This document shows, piece after piece, positions 1 to 9,138 of a stretch of 57,902 nucleotides of DNA; within the stretch, counting starts at the first letter, position 1; every line of letters starts with the position of its first letter. The DNA comes from Bacteroidaceae bacterium. Lineage in GTDB: Bacteria > Bacteroidota > Bacteroidia > Bacteroidales > Bacteroidaceae. The notes beneath the pieces are model-generated. The model was given only the letters and a program-made list of their open reading frames with translations, was not told the origin of the DNA and searched no databases. The stretch is taken from positions 1 through 57,902 of the forward strand of contig JAKSLL010000013.1 of the NCBI GenBank assembly GCA_024401215.1, written 5' to 3'. The position numbers and the translations under genes were made by a program.

Positions 1-714
1 TTTGGCTATCATTTTGATACCAAGGAAACGATATTGAGTCAAACAAAAAAACTTGTAGGAGTCTATATGCTGTGCATACCATTGACAGCATTCTTTTTGT
101 ATGTCGTCAATCATTTGTTCTTGCCTTTGGAAGTGAATCTGACAGTACCAGGCTATCCTGAATTCTTGCCATCTTTTGCTTTCTACTGTTCGATTGTGTT
201 CAGATATTGCATCATTTTCTTCGTAGTTGATGTCTTTGTTTATCGACACCGCAAGATGAAGCATGAGTTTGACGAGATACGTGCCATCAACGAGATGCTA
301 AATTCCTATCAGGAAGATTGGGCAACCACATCGGTAGTTCATAATGACGAAAAGGATGCTGATAATAGTATGACAATAGGACAGAATGATAACCCAAAGC
401 TGGCATTCGCTCCAGAGTCGTTAATCTATGTCGAGTCAGTGGCAAACTATGCAGAGGTATGCTATTTGTGTGATCAGGAAATAAAGAAAATATCACTTCG
501 TTCCACATTGAAACAACTCAATGAATCCCTGTCCACGCACGTCTACATCATACAATGTCACCGAGGGTTCATCGTTAATCTGAATTTCGTTGAGAAACTG
601 CAATGCGAGAATAATTCATACTTCCTCAATCTTTTCTATGTTGGCAAAAAGATTCCTGTGTCACGTAGTAAAAAAGCTGATATCAAAGCTGCGCTGTCGG
701 CATTGCAACGATGA
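1..714 (+). CDS. LytTR-domain membrane transcriptional regulator, 5'-truncated by the window
   Basis: The frame is open from base 1, so the start codon lies upstream; the TTG at 34 is only the first possible start inside the window. The visible part has two hydrophobic helices (about 20-45 and 55-80 counting from base 1), a linker of about 50 residues, and a C-terminal LytTR DNA-binding domain over roughly the last 100 residues (IYVESVANYAEV, HRGFIVNLNFV, IPVSRSKKADI). LytTR domains bind direct repeats upstream of target genes. The fusion to membrane helices instead of a receiver domain suggests a membrane-embedded regulator that may respond to the envelope or to a partner encoded upstream. 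No partner is visible. The family is clear; targets and signal are unknown. Confidence 0.85.
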   Translation, partial: FGYHFDTKETILSQTKKLVGVYMLCIPLTAFFLYVVNHLFLPLEVNLTVPGYPEFLPSFAFYCSIVFRYCIIFFVVDVFVYRHRKMKHEFDEIRAINEMLNSYQEDWATTSVVHNDEKDADNSMTIGQNDNPKLAFAPESLIYVESVANYAEVCYLCDQEIKKISLRSTLKQLNESLSTHVYIIQCHRGFIVNLNFVEKLQCENNSYFLNLFYVGKKIPVSRSKKADIKAALSALQR

Positions 715-751
715 CATCCGTCCCTAAACCAATTCCATTTGTCCCCAACTA

Positions 752-782
752 TTGCAGAAACAATTGATTTCGTGTATCTTTG
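752..782 (+). promoter_or_regulatory. Bacteroidetes-type promoter
   Basis: TTG at 752-754 and TATCTTTG at 775-782 are separated by 20 bp, fitting the Bacteroidetes consensus. The promoter points at a very short frame (815-856, 13 codons) and then a decayed gene, so it may be an orphan promoter left after a deletion. Confidence 0.6.
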
Positions 783-866
783 CAGCAGTTTTCGATTAGT
801 TAAAAAATAAAAGTATGAGAAATGAAAATGAACGTGGGAAGATGATTCTGCAATGAGACAAAAGCC

Positions 867-1193
867 TTGGAAGGGTACAGAGACGAGCTTAAACCTTCAT
901 TCAACTCTACTCCCACACAATTTCAAACAGTCATATATGCATCACCGACAGACGTGAATGTCGGAGACGGTGACGGAGACTTGTCGGAGATAAAACTCAC
1001 TGAACGTCAGCAAGTAATCCTCTATCTTATCAAGGAATCACCATCAATCACCGCCAAACAAATGTCGGAGACCTTGTCAGTGAGTCCACGAACCGTAGAA
1101 CGAGACCTTTCAGCATTGAAGGATAAGGACGTTTTGAAACGTGAAGGTAAGGATAATGCTGGCGTGTGGATAATCCTTAAAACAAAAATATAG
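867..1193 (+). pseudogene. C-terminal remnant of an AlbA/RecG-like (Schlafen-type) putative transcriptional regulator
   Basis: The frame (TTG at 867 or no real start) encodes 108 residues. They resemble the end of the widespread ATP-binding AlbA_2-type regulators: a PSFNSTPTQFQTVIY segment followed by a winged-helix domain (TERQQVILYLIKE, ITAKQMSETLSVSPRTVERD, ending GVWIIL). The N-terminal AlbA and ATPase-like domains, some 350 residues in full-length members, are missing. A promoter and a 13-codon frame beginning MRNENERGK (815-856) sit just upstream and stop before this frame, as if the middle of a gene had been deleted. The helix-turn-helix is intact, so a short DNA-binding protein is possible but unlikely. 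Confidence 0.6.
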
Positions 1194-1272
1194 CAAATTG
1201 ATACATTTAACAAAATCATTGGTATGGACAGAATTGTAAATAAACAAACTACATGGTATGTCATTAACATAA

Positions 1273-1568
1273 AAGCAAGAAGGAATCAGACACCACAACA
1301 TTGTGGCTTTTGAGGGATCTATAAATCTTCAAGAATTATTCCTGCCAGAGACAATAAGAGAAATTGGTAGCGAAGTTTTTTAGGATGCGAAAAACTCACA
1401 AAGCTTCATCTGCGTGTGGAAGATCCTAATCTTATCTCCATTAATGATTATGCATTCAACAAATTCGCACTCGACCAATGCACGCTCTATGTGCCAGTAG
1501 GTACTGGCTATGCATACCGCCACCATCCTGTATTTGGGGAATTCAAGGAGGTAATAATAGAACGATGA
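1273..1568 (+). pseudogene. BspA-like leucine-rich-repeat (LRR_5) protein remnant, frameshifted
   Basis: Reading frames 1273-1379 and about 1377-1568 together encode typical BspA-type text: AFEGSINLQELFLPETIREIG, then GCEKLTKLHL, then the usual family ending (CTLYVPVGTGYAYRHHPVFGEF). A frameshift beside the T-run near 1375-1381 separates the halves, and there is no start codon or signal peptide. Intact members are secreted surface proteins of several hundred residues with tandem LRR_5 repeats, often involved in adhesion. Only the last two repeats or so and the C-terminal cap remain. Confidence 0.7.
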
Positions 1569-1617
1569 AACGTAAAAACGCGAAACCGAATTCGAGTATA
1601 TTAGAGAGTGAATAAGA

Positions 1618-1673
1618 AAGCCCCATCTCCACAAATCTCATCTGCTGAAATGAGAAATATGGAAATGGGGCTT
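1618..1673 (-). terminator. Intrinsic terminator for the leftward fucO gene
   Basis: The inverted repeat AAGCCCCAT (1618-1626) and ATGGGGCTT (1665-1673) encloses a second stem, CTCAT/ATGAG, in its loop. Read on the minus strand the stem is followed by a T-rich stretch. It lies 25 bp past the fucO stop codon. Confidence 0.7.
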
Positions 1674-1697
1674 GCTTATGATACGTTGTGACGTTGT

Positions 1698-2852
1698 TTA
1701 CAATACAGACTTATACAATTCGATAATTTCCTCTTCTGTCACATCACGAGGGTTGCCTGGAGTGCAAACATCAGCAATAGCCTGCGCTGCAAGAGCAGGG
1801 ATGTCAGCTTCAGTGATGTTAAGGTCAGACAAATGCTGAGGGATGCCAACACGAACAGAAAGGGCGCGAACAGCATCGACAGCAGCCTGTGCAGCCTCTT
1901 CGGCTGTCATGCCTGTAGTGTCAACGCCCATAGTCTTAGCTATCACACCATATTTCTCAATGCACATTGGCATGTTGAACTCCATGATGCGTGGAAGAAG
2001 AAGAGCGTTTGCTACACCGTGTGGAATGTCGTGAAGTGAACCCATTGGGTGAGCCATGCCGTGAACCAAGCCAAGGCCAACATTAGAGAATGCCTGAGCA
2101 GCAATGTACTGAGCAAGCGCCATGCCCTCTCGTCCAACAGGATTAGTAGGTTCTTCAACTGCTAATGGCAGATTCTCTGCAATCATCTTTATTGCTTGAA
2201 TCTCATACATGTCAGACATCACCCATGCACCCTTTGTGATGTAACCTTCGATGGCGTGAGTCAAAGCATCCATACCTGTAGCAGCTGTCAAGCCCTTAGG
2301 AAGAGAGTACATCAATTCAGGGTCAACGATAGCAACAGCAGGAATGTCGTTAGGGTCAACACACACCATCTTTGCCTGACGCTTCTCGTCAATAATAACA
2401 TAGTTGATTGTCACCTCAGCACCTGTACCGGCTGTAGTAGGAAGAGCAATGATAGGCACCGACTTCTTCTTTGTTGGAGCAACACCTTCAAGACTCACAA
2501 CATCAGCAAACTCTGGGTTGTTTGCCACGATGCCGATACCTTTTGCTGTATCCATTGACGAACCACCGCCGATGGCAATGATGCAGTCAGCACCTGAAGC
2601 CTTAAATGCTTCAACACCCTGCTGAACATTTGTAACAGTAGGATTTGGCTTTATCTCGCTATAGATGTCGTATGGAAAATTCACAGCGTCAAGCACCTCT
2701 GTCACCTTGGCAGTAGTGCCAACCTTGATGAGCCCCTTGTCAGAGCATACGAGAGCTTTCTTCAAGCCCATGCGGTTAAGAACTTCAGGAAGCTCCTTGC
2801 GAGCTCCTGCACCGAAGTATGAAACTTCGTTAAGAATAAATCTTTGTGCCAT
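1698..2852 (-). CDS. fucO: Lactaldehyde reductase, iron-containing alcohol dehydrogenase
   Basis: 384 residues, the usual length. The sequence follows Escherichia coli FucO closely throughout, for example the start MAQRFILNE, the nucleotide-binding IGGGSSMDTAKGIGI (about 96-110), and IPHGVANALLLP. The four metal ligands are in place: Asp and His in GMDALTHAIEGY, His in VHGMAHPMG and His in DIPHG. The enzyme reduces L-lactaldehyde, from fucose or rhamnose breakdown, to 1,2-propanediol with NADH, using Fe2+ in the cytoplasm. No fucose or rhamnose catabolic genes flank it, so it may serve general aldehyde reduction. It lies 95 bp downstream of rarA on the same strand, with a possible promoter of its own in that gap that I could not define. 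Confidence 0.9.
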   Translation of the reverse strand: MAQRFILNEVSYFGAGARKELPEVLNRMGLKKALVCSDKGLIKVGTTAKVTEVLDAVNFPYDIYSEIKPNPTVTNVQQGVEAFKASGADCIIAIGGGSSMDTAKGIGIVANNPEFADVVSLEGVAPTKKKSVPIIALPTTAGTGAEVTINYVIIDEKRQAKMVCVDPNDIPAVAIVDPELMYSLPKGLTAATGMDALTHAIEGYITKGAWVMSDMYEIQAIKMIAENLPLAVEEPTNPVGREGMALAQYIAAQAFSNVGLGLVHGMAHPMGSLHDIPHGVANALLLPRIMEFNMPMCIEKYGVIAKTMGVDTTGMTAEEAAQAAVDAVRALSVRVGIPQHLSDLNITEADIPALAAQAIADVCTPGNPRDVTEEEIIELYKSVL

Positions 2853-2947
2853 AATAGTTGTTAGTTAATATGTTAATAAATAGTTTTGGTAGGATTATAG
2901 TTTTAGCAACACTTCAATTCTGCTTCCGTAATCTTTTGTCAGTCAGC

Positions 2948-4216
2948 TTATTTGAATCTGTCACCCCACAACATATTCATCCTCTCTTTGAGTTTGTTTT
3001 CTGCTGCATTGTTTTGTGGCGACCAGAAGCTTGCACCCACAGCGTCGTCAGGCAAGAATTGCTGTTTCACGAAATTACCTTCGTAGGCATGGGCATACTT
3101 ATAGTCCTTGGCATAGCCGAGTTGCGCCATAAGCTGAGTAGGCGCATTCCTCAGATGCAGAGGGACGTTAAGGTTTCCAGTCTGTCGCACATACTGCAAA
3201 GCAGAGTTTATAGCTTCGTAAGCAGAATTGCTTTTGGGTGATGTGGCAAGGTAAATGGTAGCTTCTGCAAGCGGAATGCGACCTTCTGGCATACCAATCT
3301 TTGTTACTGTGTCGAAACAAGCATTAGCAAGAAGGAGGGCGTTAGGATTTGCAAGCCCAATGTCTTCAGACGCAGAAATGACAAGTCGTCGTGCAATGAA
3401 GACAGGGTCTTCTCCTCCTTCTATCATCCTTGCAAGGTAGTAGATAGCAGCATCAGGGTCACTTCCTCTTATGCTTTTGATAAAAGCAGAAATGATGTCA
3501 TAATGCATTTCGCCATCTTTGTCGTAAGCAAGAGGATTCTGCTGTAATGTCTTTGTGACAATGTCATCATTTATTATGTCGGAAGTCTCGGTCACAAGTT
3601 CGAGGATGTTTAGGAACTTTCTTGCGTCGCCACCACTAAAACGCATCATAGCTTTTGTCTCCTGCACATCTATTGTCTTGTTTTTCAGATAGACATCATT
3701 TGTCAATGCATGATTGAGCAATCCGAGCAAATCGTCAACCTCAAGGCTTTTGAGCACATAAACCTGGCATCTGCTCAAAAGAGGGCGAATGACTTCGAAT
3801 GAAGGGTTTTCAGTTGTAGCGCCAATAAGCGTGACAACACCTTGCTCTACAGCACCAAGGAGTGAGTCCTGCTGTGACTTGGAAAACCTGTGAATCTCAT
3901 CAATAAATAATATTGGCGAAACGCCACCTCTAACATTAGCGAAGAAACTGCTTGCCTTGGCCTTTTCTATAACCTCTCTCACATCCTTCACGCCGCTTGT
4001 CACAGCGCTCAGCGTGAAGAAAGGAACATCAAGAGTTTGGGCTATTATGCCAGCAAGAGTCGTCTTCCCCACCCCTGGAGGTCCCCATAATATGAATGAA
4101 GAAATCCTCTTCTGATCTATCATGCGGCGAATGACAGCCCCCTCCCCTACAAGATGCTTCTGACCAATGTAATCATCAAGTTTCTGTGGACGTAATCTTT
4201 CTGCTAAAGGTTGCAT
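2948..4216 (-). CDS. rarA: Replication-associated recombination protein A (AAA+ ATPase)
   Basis: 422 residues, typical for RarA/MgsA. It starts MQPLAERLRPQKLDDYIGQKH. Walker A is GPPGVGKTT (about 45-53), Walker B is LFIDEIHR, and sensor 1 lies in GATTENPSFEV. The C-terminal half matches the MgsA tetramerisation region (SASEDIGLANPNALLLA, LRNAPT). RarA is a tetrameric ATPase that acts on stalled replication forks and single-strand DNA ends. It is the first gene of a leftward unit facing away from glyA, with a -7 box 29 bp upstream. Nothing is anomalous. Confidence 0.95.
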   Translation of the reverse strand: MQPLAERLRPQKLDDYIGQKHLVGEGAVIRRMIDQKRISSFILWGPPGVGKTTLAGIIAQTLDVPFFTLSAVTSGVKDVREVIEKAKASSFFANVRGGVSPILFIDEIHRFSKSQQDSLLGAVEQGVVTLIGATTENPSFEVIRPLLSRCQVYVLKSLEVDDLLGLLNHALTNDVYLKNKTIDVQETKAMMRFSGGDARKFLNILELVTETSDIINDDIVTKTLQQNPLAYDKDGEMHYDIISAFIKSIRGSDPDAAIYYLARMIEGGEDPVFIARRLVISASEDIGLANPNALLLANACFDTVTKIGMPEGRIPLAEATIYLATSPKSNSAYEAINSALQYVRQTGNLNVPLHLRNAPTQLMAQLGYAKDYKYAHAYEGNFVKQQFLPDDAVGASFWSPQNNAAENKLKERMNMLWGDRFK

Positions 4217-4244
4217 ATACTACACATTATAAGTTAAATCTATG

Positions 4245-4252
4245 CAAAGATA
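4245..4252 (-). promoter_or_regulatory. rarA promoter, -7 box
   Basis: On the minus strand the sequence reads TATCTTTG, an exact TAnnTTTG match, 29 bp before the rarA start. No TTG occurs at the usual spacing. Confidence 0.6.
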
Positions 4253-4273
4253 CAACTTTTTTCCAAAGTAATT

Positions 4274-4303
4274 TTGTCTATAAAGATTTTATATGTAATT
4301 TTG
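4274..4303 (+). promoter_or_regulatory. glyA promoter
   Basis: TTG at 4274-4276 and TAATTTTG at 4296-4303 are separated by 19 bp, a full Bacteroidetes promoter. It implies a leader of about 90 nt before the glyA ATG. I see no glycine or SAM riboswitch in that leader. Confidence 0.7.
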
Positions 4304-4402
4304 CACTCATAAACACAATACACGGCGTAAAAAATAGAGTATTGTGTGATATTGTATTTCTTAAAATGTAAAATAAACACTCAATATAATTAATTTTTGC
4401 AA

Positions 4403-5683
4403 ATGGAAAGAGACAACGCTATCTTCTCTCTCATTGAGAATGAACATCAGCGTCAGCTCAAAGGAATTGAGCTCATCGCATCAGAAAATTTTGTTAGCGA
4501 GCAGGTAATGGAAGCTATGGGAAGCTACTGCACAAATAAGTATGCAGAGGGTTATCCTGGTCATCGTTATTATGGAGGTTGCCAGGTTGTTGACCAGATT
4601 GAGCAGCTTGCTATTGACCGTGCTTGCCAGCTTTTTGGTGCCGAGTACGCAAATGTACAGCCACACTCTGGCGCACAGGCTAATGCTGCTGTGCTTCTTG
4701 CAGTTCTCAAACCAGGTGACTGCTTCATGGGTTTGAACCTCGATCACGGAGGTCACCTCTCTCACGGTTCACTTGTTAACACATCAGGTATCCTCTACCG
4801 TCCAGTAGGCTACAACCTCAACAAGGAGACTGGCCGTGTTGACTATGACGAGATGGAGAAGCTTGCTAAGGAGAACAAGCCAAAGCTCATCATCGGTGGT
4901 GGTTCTGCCTATAGCCGTGAGTGGGATTACGCTCGTATGCGTAAGATTGCTGACGAGGTTGGAGCTCTTCTCATGATTGACATGGCTCACCCAGCAGGAC
5001 TTATCGCAGCAGGTCTTCTTGACAACCCTGTCAAGTACGCTCATATTGTAACAACAACAACTCATAAGACTCTTCGTGGTCCTCGCGGTGGTCTTATCCT
5101 CCTTGGCAAGGATTTCGACAATCCATGGGGATACACAACTCCAAAGGGCGTAGTGAAGAAGATGTCACAGCTCCTCAACTCAGCAGTATTCCCAGGTCAG
5201 CAGGGAGGTCCGCTCGAACATGTTATCGCTGCTAAGGCTGTAGCATTCGGAGAGTGTCTCAAACCAGAATGGAAGCAGTATGCTGCTCAGGTTCAGAAGA
5301 ATGCTTCTGTACTTGCTGAAGAGCTTGTTAAGCGTGGATTCACTATCGTGTCAGGTGGTACAGACAATCACTCTATGCTTGTTGACCTCCGTTCTAAATA
5401 CCCAGACCTCACAGGTAAGGTTGCAGAAAACGCTCTCGTTGCTGCAGACATCACTATCAACAAGAACATGGTTCCATTTGATACTCGTTCTGCATTCCAG
5501 ACTTCAGGTTTCCGTCTTGGAACTCCAGCCATCACAACTCGTGGTGCAAAGGAGGATCTCATGATTAAGATTGCTGCTTGGATCGAAGAAGTTCTCAACG
5601 CACCAGAGGATGAAAATGTAATCGCTAAGGTTCGTGGCGAGGTGAACGAGACAATGAAGAACTACCCATTGTTCGCATGGTAA
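4403..5683 (+). CDS. glyA: Serine hydroxymethyltransferase
   Basis: 426 residues from the ATG at 4403; a TTG two codons upstream is a poorer start. The PLP-binding lysine lies in [14 protein letters not shown] (about 225-238). Other family motifs are [31 protein letters not shown] and [11 protein letters not shown]. It converts serine and tetrahydrofolate to glycine and 5,10-methylene-THF in the cytoplasm. Its codon use is strongly biased, as expected for a highly expressed gene. It is followed at 97 bp by rlmN in the same direction with no clear terminator between. Confidence 0.97.
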   Translation: MERDNAIFSLIENEHQRQLKGIELIASENFVSEQVMEAMGSYCTNKYAEGYPGHRYYGGCQVVDQIEQLAIDRACQLFGAEYANVQPHSGAQANAAVLLAVLKPGDCFMGLNLDHGGHLSHGSLVNTSGILYRPVGYNLNKETGRVDYDEMEKLAKENKPKLIIGGGSAYSREWDYARMRKIADEVGALLMIDMAHPAGLIAAGLLDNPVKYAHIVTTTTHKTLRGPRGGLILLGKDFDNPWGYTTPKGVVKKMSQLLNSAVFPGQQGGPLEHVIAAKAVAFGECLKPEWKQYAAQVQKNASVLAEELVKRGFTIVSGGTDNHSMLVDLRSKYPDLTGKVAENALVAADITINKNMVPFDTRSAFQTSGFRLGTPAITTRGAKEDLMIKIAAWIEEVLNAPEDENVIAKVRGEVNETMKNYPLFAW

Positions 5684-5779
5684 TAAATGGTAATAGTTAA
5701 AAAGATATGAAAGCCGCCACATCATAATACAAAGAGATTGGCACTTTTGTATGCAGTTTTTAATGATTACATCTTAATA

Positions 5780-6820
5780 ATGAAACAACCTTTATTAGGT
5801 AAGACGCTTAGTGAGTTGCAGGATTTATGCCTGCAACTCTCTATGCCAAAATTCACAGCTAAGCAGATTGCTCAGTGGATTTATGTAAAACATGTACATA
5901 CAATAGATGAAATGACCAACCTCTCAAAAGGAAACCGCGAGAAGTTGGATTTGTTGTATTGTGTGGGATGCTCAGAGCCAATAGAGGTGAATAGAAGCAT
6001 AGACGGCACAATAAAATTCCTTTTTCCTACGGAAGATGAGAAGTTTATAGAGACCGTTTACATACCAGATGGCGACCGTGCAACGCTTTGCATCAGCAGT
6101 CAAGTAGGATGCAAGATGAATTGTCTGTTTTGCCAGACAGGCAAGCAGGGGTGGAATGGTAATCTCTCAACAAGGGACATACTTAACCAAGTTTACAGCG
6201 TTGACCAGTTTCTGATGGAAGAAAAGAAGACCGCTTTGACGAATGTGGTGTATATGGGGCAAGGCGAACCGCTCGACAATATGGACAATGTCATGAAGTC
6301 ATTGGAGATTCTGACATCCGACTACGGATGGGCATGGAGTCCGAAACGCATCACGCTCTCAACTGTCGGTTTGAAAAAGAATTTGCAGAGGTATCTCGAA
6401 GAATGCGAATGTCATCTCGCAATATCTCTCCACACACCTATTCACGAACAAAGATTGCAGCTTATGCCTGCAGAAAAACAATTTGCCATTCATGACATTG
6501 TGGAGTTTCTGAAAGGATATGATTGGTCGCATCAGCGAAGAGTCACATTCGAATACACAATGTTTGGAGGCACAAATGACACGCCATTGCACTCTCGAGA
6601 ATTGGTGAAACTACTAAGTGGGCTTGAATGTCGTGTCAATCTCATCAGATGGCATAAAATTCCTGATGTGCCATTAAAAGAAGTCGAGAATAGAAGCATG
6701 GAGTCGTTCCGTGACTATCTCAACAATCATGGAATAACAACAACAATACGCGCCTCAAGAGGTCAAGACATTTGGGCAGCATGCGGATTGCTCTCAACGA
6801 GGAAGCAGATGGAGCAATAA
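5780..6820 (+). CDS. rlmN: 23S rRNA (adenine-2503-C2) / tRNA-A37 methyltransferase, radical SAM
   Basis: 346 residues starting at ATG 5780 (MKQPLLGKTLSELQD); an upstream in-frame extension of 14 residues has no family similarity. The radical-SAM cluster motif is CKMNCLFC (Cx3CxxC), preceded by SSQVG. Near the C-terminus RASRGQDIWAACGLL carries the conserved cysteine that is methylated during the reaction. GQGEPLDNMDNV and the TLSTVGL region are also standard. The enzyme methylates A2503 in 23S rRNA and A37 in some tRNAs. Its position after glyA, a supplier of one-carbon units, may be chance. Confidence 0.95.
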   Translation: MKQPLLGKTLSELQDLCLQLSMPKFTAKQIAQWIYVKHVHTIDEMTNLSKGNREKLDLLYCVGCSEPIEVNRSIDGTIKFLFPTEDEKFIETVYIPDGDRATLCISSQVGCKMNCLFCQTGKQGWNGNLSTRDILNQVYSVDQFLMEEKKTALTNVVYMGQGEPLDNMDNVMKSLEILTSDYGWAWSPKRITLSTVGLKKNLQRYLEECECHLAISLHTPIHEQRLQLMPAEKQFAIHDIVEFLKGYDWSHQRRVTFEYTMFGGTNDTPLHSRELVKLLSGLECRVNLIRWHKIPDVPLKEVENRSMESFRDYLNNHGITTTIRASRGQDIWAACGLLSTRKQMEQ

Positions 6821-6893
6821 CATCAAATTCTTCAGTTTTACTTAGCAAAGAATCATGAACTTTAGAATAGTAAATATCTAACAACCAATCTAT

Positions 6894-7940
6894 ATGAAGT
6901 ATAAGATAATAGCAATGCTTTTACTTGTTGGATTTGCTTTTGCTGCTTGCGACAGCAAATCAAACACACCGCAACGACGTCGCAGAAGCGCCAGTTTGCT
7001 TACCCCTGTTTCATCTGGTAATCCATACGAGATTATGGTTGTGGCAGATGACAGCGTTTGGAATGGCTATGCTGGCAAGGCTCTGAGGCAGATTCTTGAC
7101 AAGCATCTTATCGGTCTTCCTCAGGATGAACCTCAATTCCACAAGAGTCATATTGAGGAGAAGCATTATGACAATATCACTAATCTGTTCAGGAACATCA
7201 TACACATCGAAATCAGCAGAGAGTACACAAAAGCCAAGATGGTCATAGAAAGGGATGTCCATTCAACTCCACAACTTATTCTCTCTGTGCATGCTCCAAG
7301 CCAGTATGATGCATCGGTTTATATTACCGAACATACAAAAGCCATAGAGACATTGTTCTCTTCAGAGGAGATCAACCGAGAGGCTAATGACCTGTACTTT
7401 GAGCATAACATCAAATTCGCAAAGAAAGTGAAGGAGATGTTTGGCTGTGATTTCTACATTCCAGTTGACATCAAAAGCATGAAGATTGGCGAGGATTTCA
7501 TCTGGGCATCTGATGATGGTCTTTCAACAATACAGAACATCTGCATTTATTCACTTCCTTACGTTAGTGAGAAGATGTTCACAAAGAAGCCATACATCGC
7601 TCTTCGTGACACAATGATGAAACGCAACATACCAGGAGAGAGACCTGGTGAGTACATGCAGACGAACCCTGATTTTGTGTGGACAAAGAACATAAGTGTG
7701 AAGAACTATTATTCGTTTGAAGCTCGTGGACTTTGGGAGATGCGCAATGTTGCCATGGGCGGACCTTTTGTGAGTCATTCACGCATCGACAAGAAAAACA
7801 ATCGCGTGATTGTTGTTGAAGGTTTTGTGTATGCACCAGAAAAGATGAAGCGCACAATGATACGACGTCTTGAAGCAGCTCTTTACACTCTTCGCACACC
7901 TGACCAGATAGAGGCGGAAGACGGAGAAGGCGAAAATTAA
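6894..7940 (+). CDS. DUF4837 family lipoprotein
   Basis: 348 residues with a lipoprotein signal (lipobox FAAC, Cys19), so it is probably anchored in the inner or outer membrane. After a short Arg/Ser-rich linker the mature region resembles DUF4837, a Bacteroidetes family of unknown function: it begins SGNPYEIMVVADDSVW and continues through LPQDEPQFHKSHI and GEYMQTNPDF. It lies 73 bp after rlmN and 29 bp before the pdxA-like gene, so the three may be cotranscribed. The family assignment is from memory of its characteristic opening. No catalytic motif is evident. Confidence 0.8.
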   Translation: MKYKIIAMLLLVGFAFAACDSKSNTPQRRRRSASLLTPVSSGNPYEIMVVADDSVWNGYAGKALRQILDKHLIGLPQDEPQFHKSHIEEKHYDNITNLFRNIIHIEISREYTKAKMVIERDVHSTPQLILSVHAPSQYDASVYITEHTKAIETLFSSEEINREANDLYFEHNIKFAKKVKEMFGCDFYIPVDIKSMKIGEDFIWASDDGLSTIQNICIYSLPYVSEKMFTKKPYIALRDTMMKRNIPGERPGEYMQTNPDFVWTKNISVKNYYSFEARGLWEMRNVAMGGPFVSHSRIDKKNNRVIVVEGFVYAPEKMKRTMIRRLEAALYTLRTPDQIEAEDGEGEN

Positions 7941-7969
7941 TTTAGCAATAAATAAAATTAACACAATAA

Positions 7970-9067
7970 ATGGCAAAGATAAGAATTGGCATAACACAAG
8001 GTGACATTAACGGAGTAGGTTATGAACTCATACTGAAGACATTCTCGACTGAAGATATGCTTTCATTATGTACTCCAATAATTTATGGTTCACCTAAAGC
8101 AGCCACTTACCATCGCAAGGCAATAAATAATCAGACAAGTTTTACTGTTGTTGATTCTGCTAATGATGCTAAGGAAAATGTGCTGAACATGGTGAACTGT
8201 TATGGTGATGATGAACAGAAGATAGAGTTCGGGCAGGCAACAGAGGAGGCAGGTAAATATGCCATGACATCACTCAATTCAGCTATAGCAGACCTTCGTG
8301 AAGGCAGGATTGACGCTTTGGTAACAAGCCCTTTGAATAGGAATGTCATCAAAAATGAAGACGGTTCGGTATTTGGAGGTGAGTCAGCATATTTCGAGCA
8401 GATATTAGGTGAAGGCAAAAAAGCAGTTGATGTGTACATCAGTAACAACCTGAGAGTTGCATTGTTAACATCTAATCTCCCAATCTCGCAAGTTGCTGAA
8501 AAGATAACAAAAGAAAGCATTGCTGAGAAGATTGTGATTCTGCACAATACTTTGAAGAGAGACATGGATATTGACATTCCTCGTATTGCTGTTTTGTCTT
8601 TCAATCCAACTATGGGTGAAGATGGAAAGTTCGGCAAAGAGGAAGAAGAGGCTATTTCACCAGTCATTGATGAACTGTTCAAGAGAGGTGTGAGATGCAT
8701 GGGGCCTTATGCTGCAGACGAATTCTTCGGAACAGACAATTACAAGCATTTTGATGCGGTGCTTGCAATGTATCATGACCAAGGACTTGCGCCTTTCAAG
8801 GCCATCGCTATCGACGAGGGCATTTTGTACACGGCAGGTCTTCCTATTGTGCATACAACAGTTGTGGGTGGCACTCAATACTCCATAGCAGGAAAAGATG
8901 AAGCTGATGAGCTTGCTTTCCGCCATGCAATCTATACGGCTATTGATGTTGTTCGCAACCGCAATCGTTTTGACCATGCTCGTCAAAATCAGCTAAAGAA
9001 GCAGTATTTTGAGAAGAGAGATGATTCGGACAAACTCAAACTTGACCAAGTTACCGATGAGGATTGA
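7970..9067 (+). CDS. PdxA-like protein (4-hydroxythreonine-4-phosphate dehydrogenase family) lacking key active-site residues
   Basis: 365 residues that align along their length with PdxA: GITQGDINGVGYELI at the start, VTSPLNR, VLAMYHDQGLAPFKA and GLPIVHT. PdxA oxidises 4-phosphohydroxy-L-threonine in pyridoxal phosphate synthesis and needs a metal held by three histidines (E. coli His166, His211, His266). Here the THLPL histidine is Asn169 (TSNLPI), the NPHAG histidine is Thr214 (NPTMG), and only His269 (YHDQG) remains. The substrate-site GHTE motif is GESA (138-140) and the DHGT motif is VGGT. The protein is otherwise full length and undamaged. It may be a non-catalytic relative or have a new substrate, so I do not give it the pdxA symbol. 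A strong terminator follows. Confidence 0.85.
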   Translation: MAKIRIGITQGDINGVGYELILKTFSTEDMLSLCTPIIYGSPKAATYHRKAINNQTSFTVVDSANDAKENVLNMVNCYGDDEQKIEFGQATEEAGKYAMTSLNSAIADLREGRIDALVTSPLNRNVIKNEDGSVFGGESAYFEQILGEGKKAVDVYISNNLRVALLTSNLPISQVAEKITKESIAEKIVILHNTLKRDMDIDIPRIAVLSFNPTMGEDGKFGKEEEEAISPVIDELFKRGVRCMGPYAADEFFGTDNYKHFDAVLAMYHDQGLAPFKAIAIDEGILYTAGLPIVHTTVVGGTQYSIAGKDEADELAFRHAIYTAIDVVRNRNRFDHARQNQLKKQYFEKRDDSDKLKLDQVTDED

Positions 9068-9072
9068 TAATG

Positions 9073-9103
9073 TGAAACGGATAACATTTTGCTATCCGTT
9101 TCA
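9073..9103 (+). terminator. Terminator after the pdxA-like gene
   Basis: A perfect 11-bp inverted repeat, TGAAACGGATA (9073-9083) and TATCCGTTTCA (9093-9103), has a 9-nt loop and is followed by a short T-rich stretch. It separates the pdxA-like gene from the inositol-lipid locus. Confidence 0.75.
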
Positions 9104-9138
9104 TCAGTTTTAAATGATTAGCAGTTAACTCACAGAAA

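Noticed and set aside
1698-2852. fucO as part of a fucose locus
   Set aside because: No fucose or rhamnose genes are nearby.
4304-4402. Riboswitch upstream of glyA
   Set aside because: The leader is short and AT-rich with no glycine, SAM or THF riboswitch core that I can recognise.
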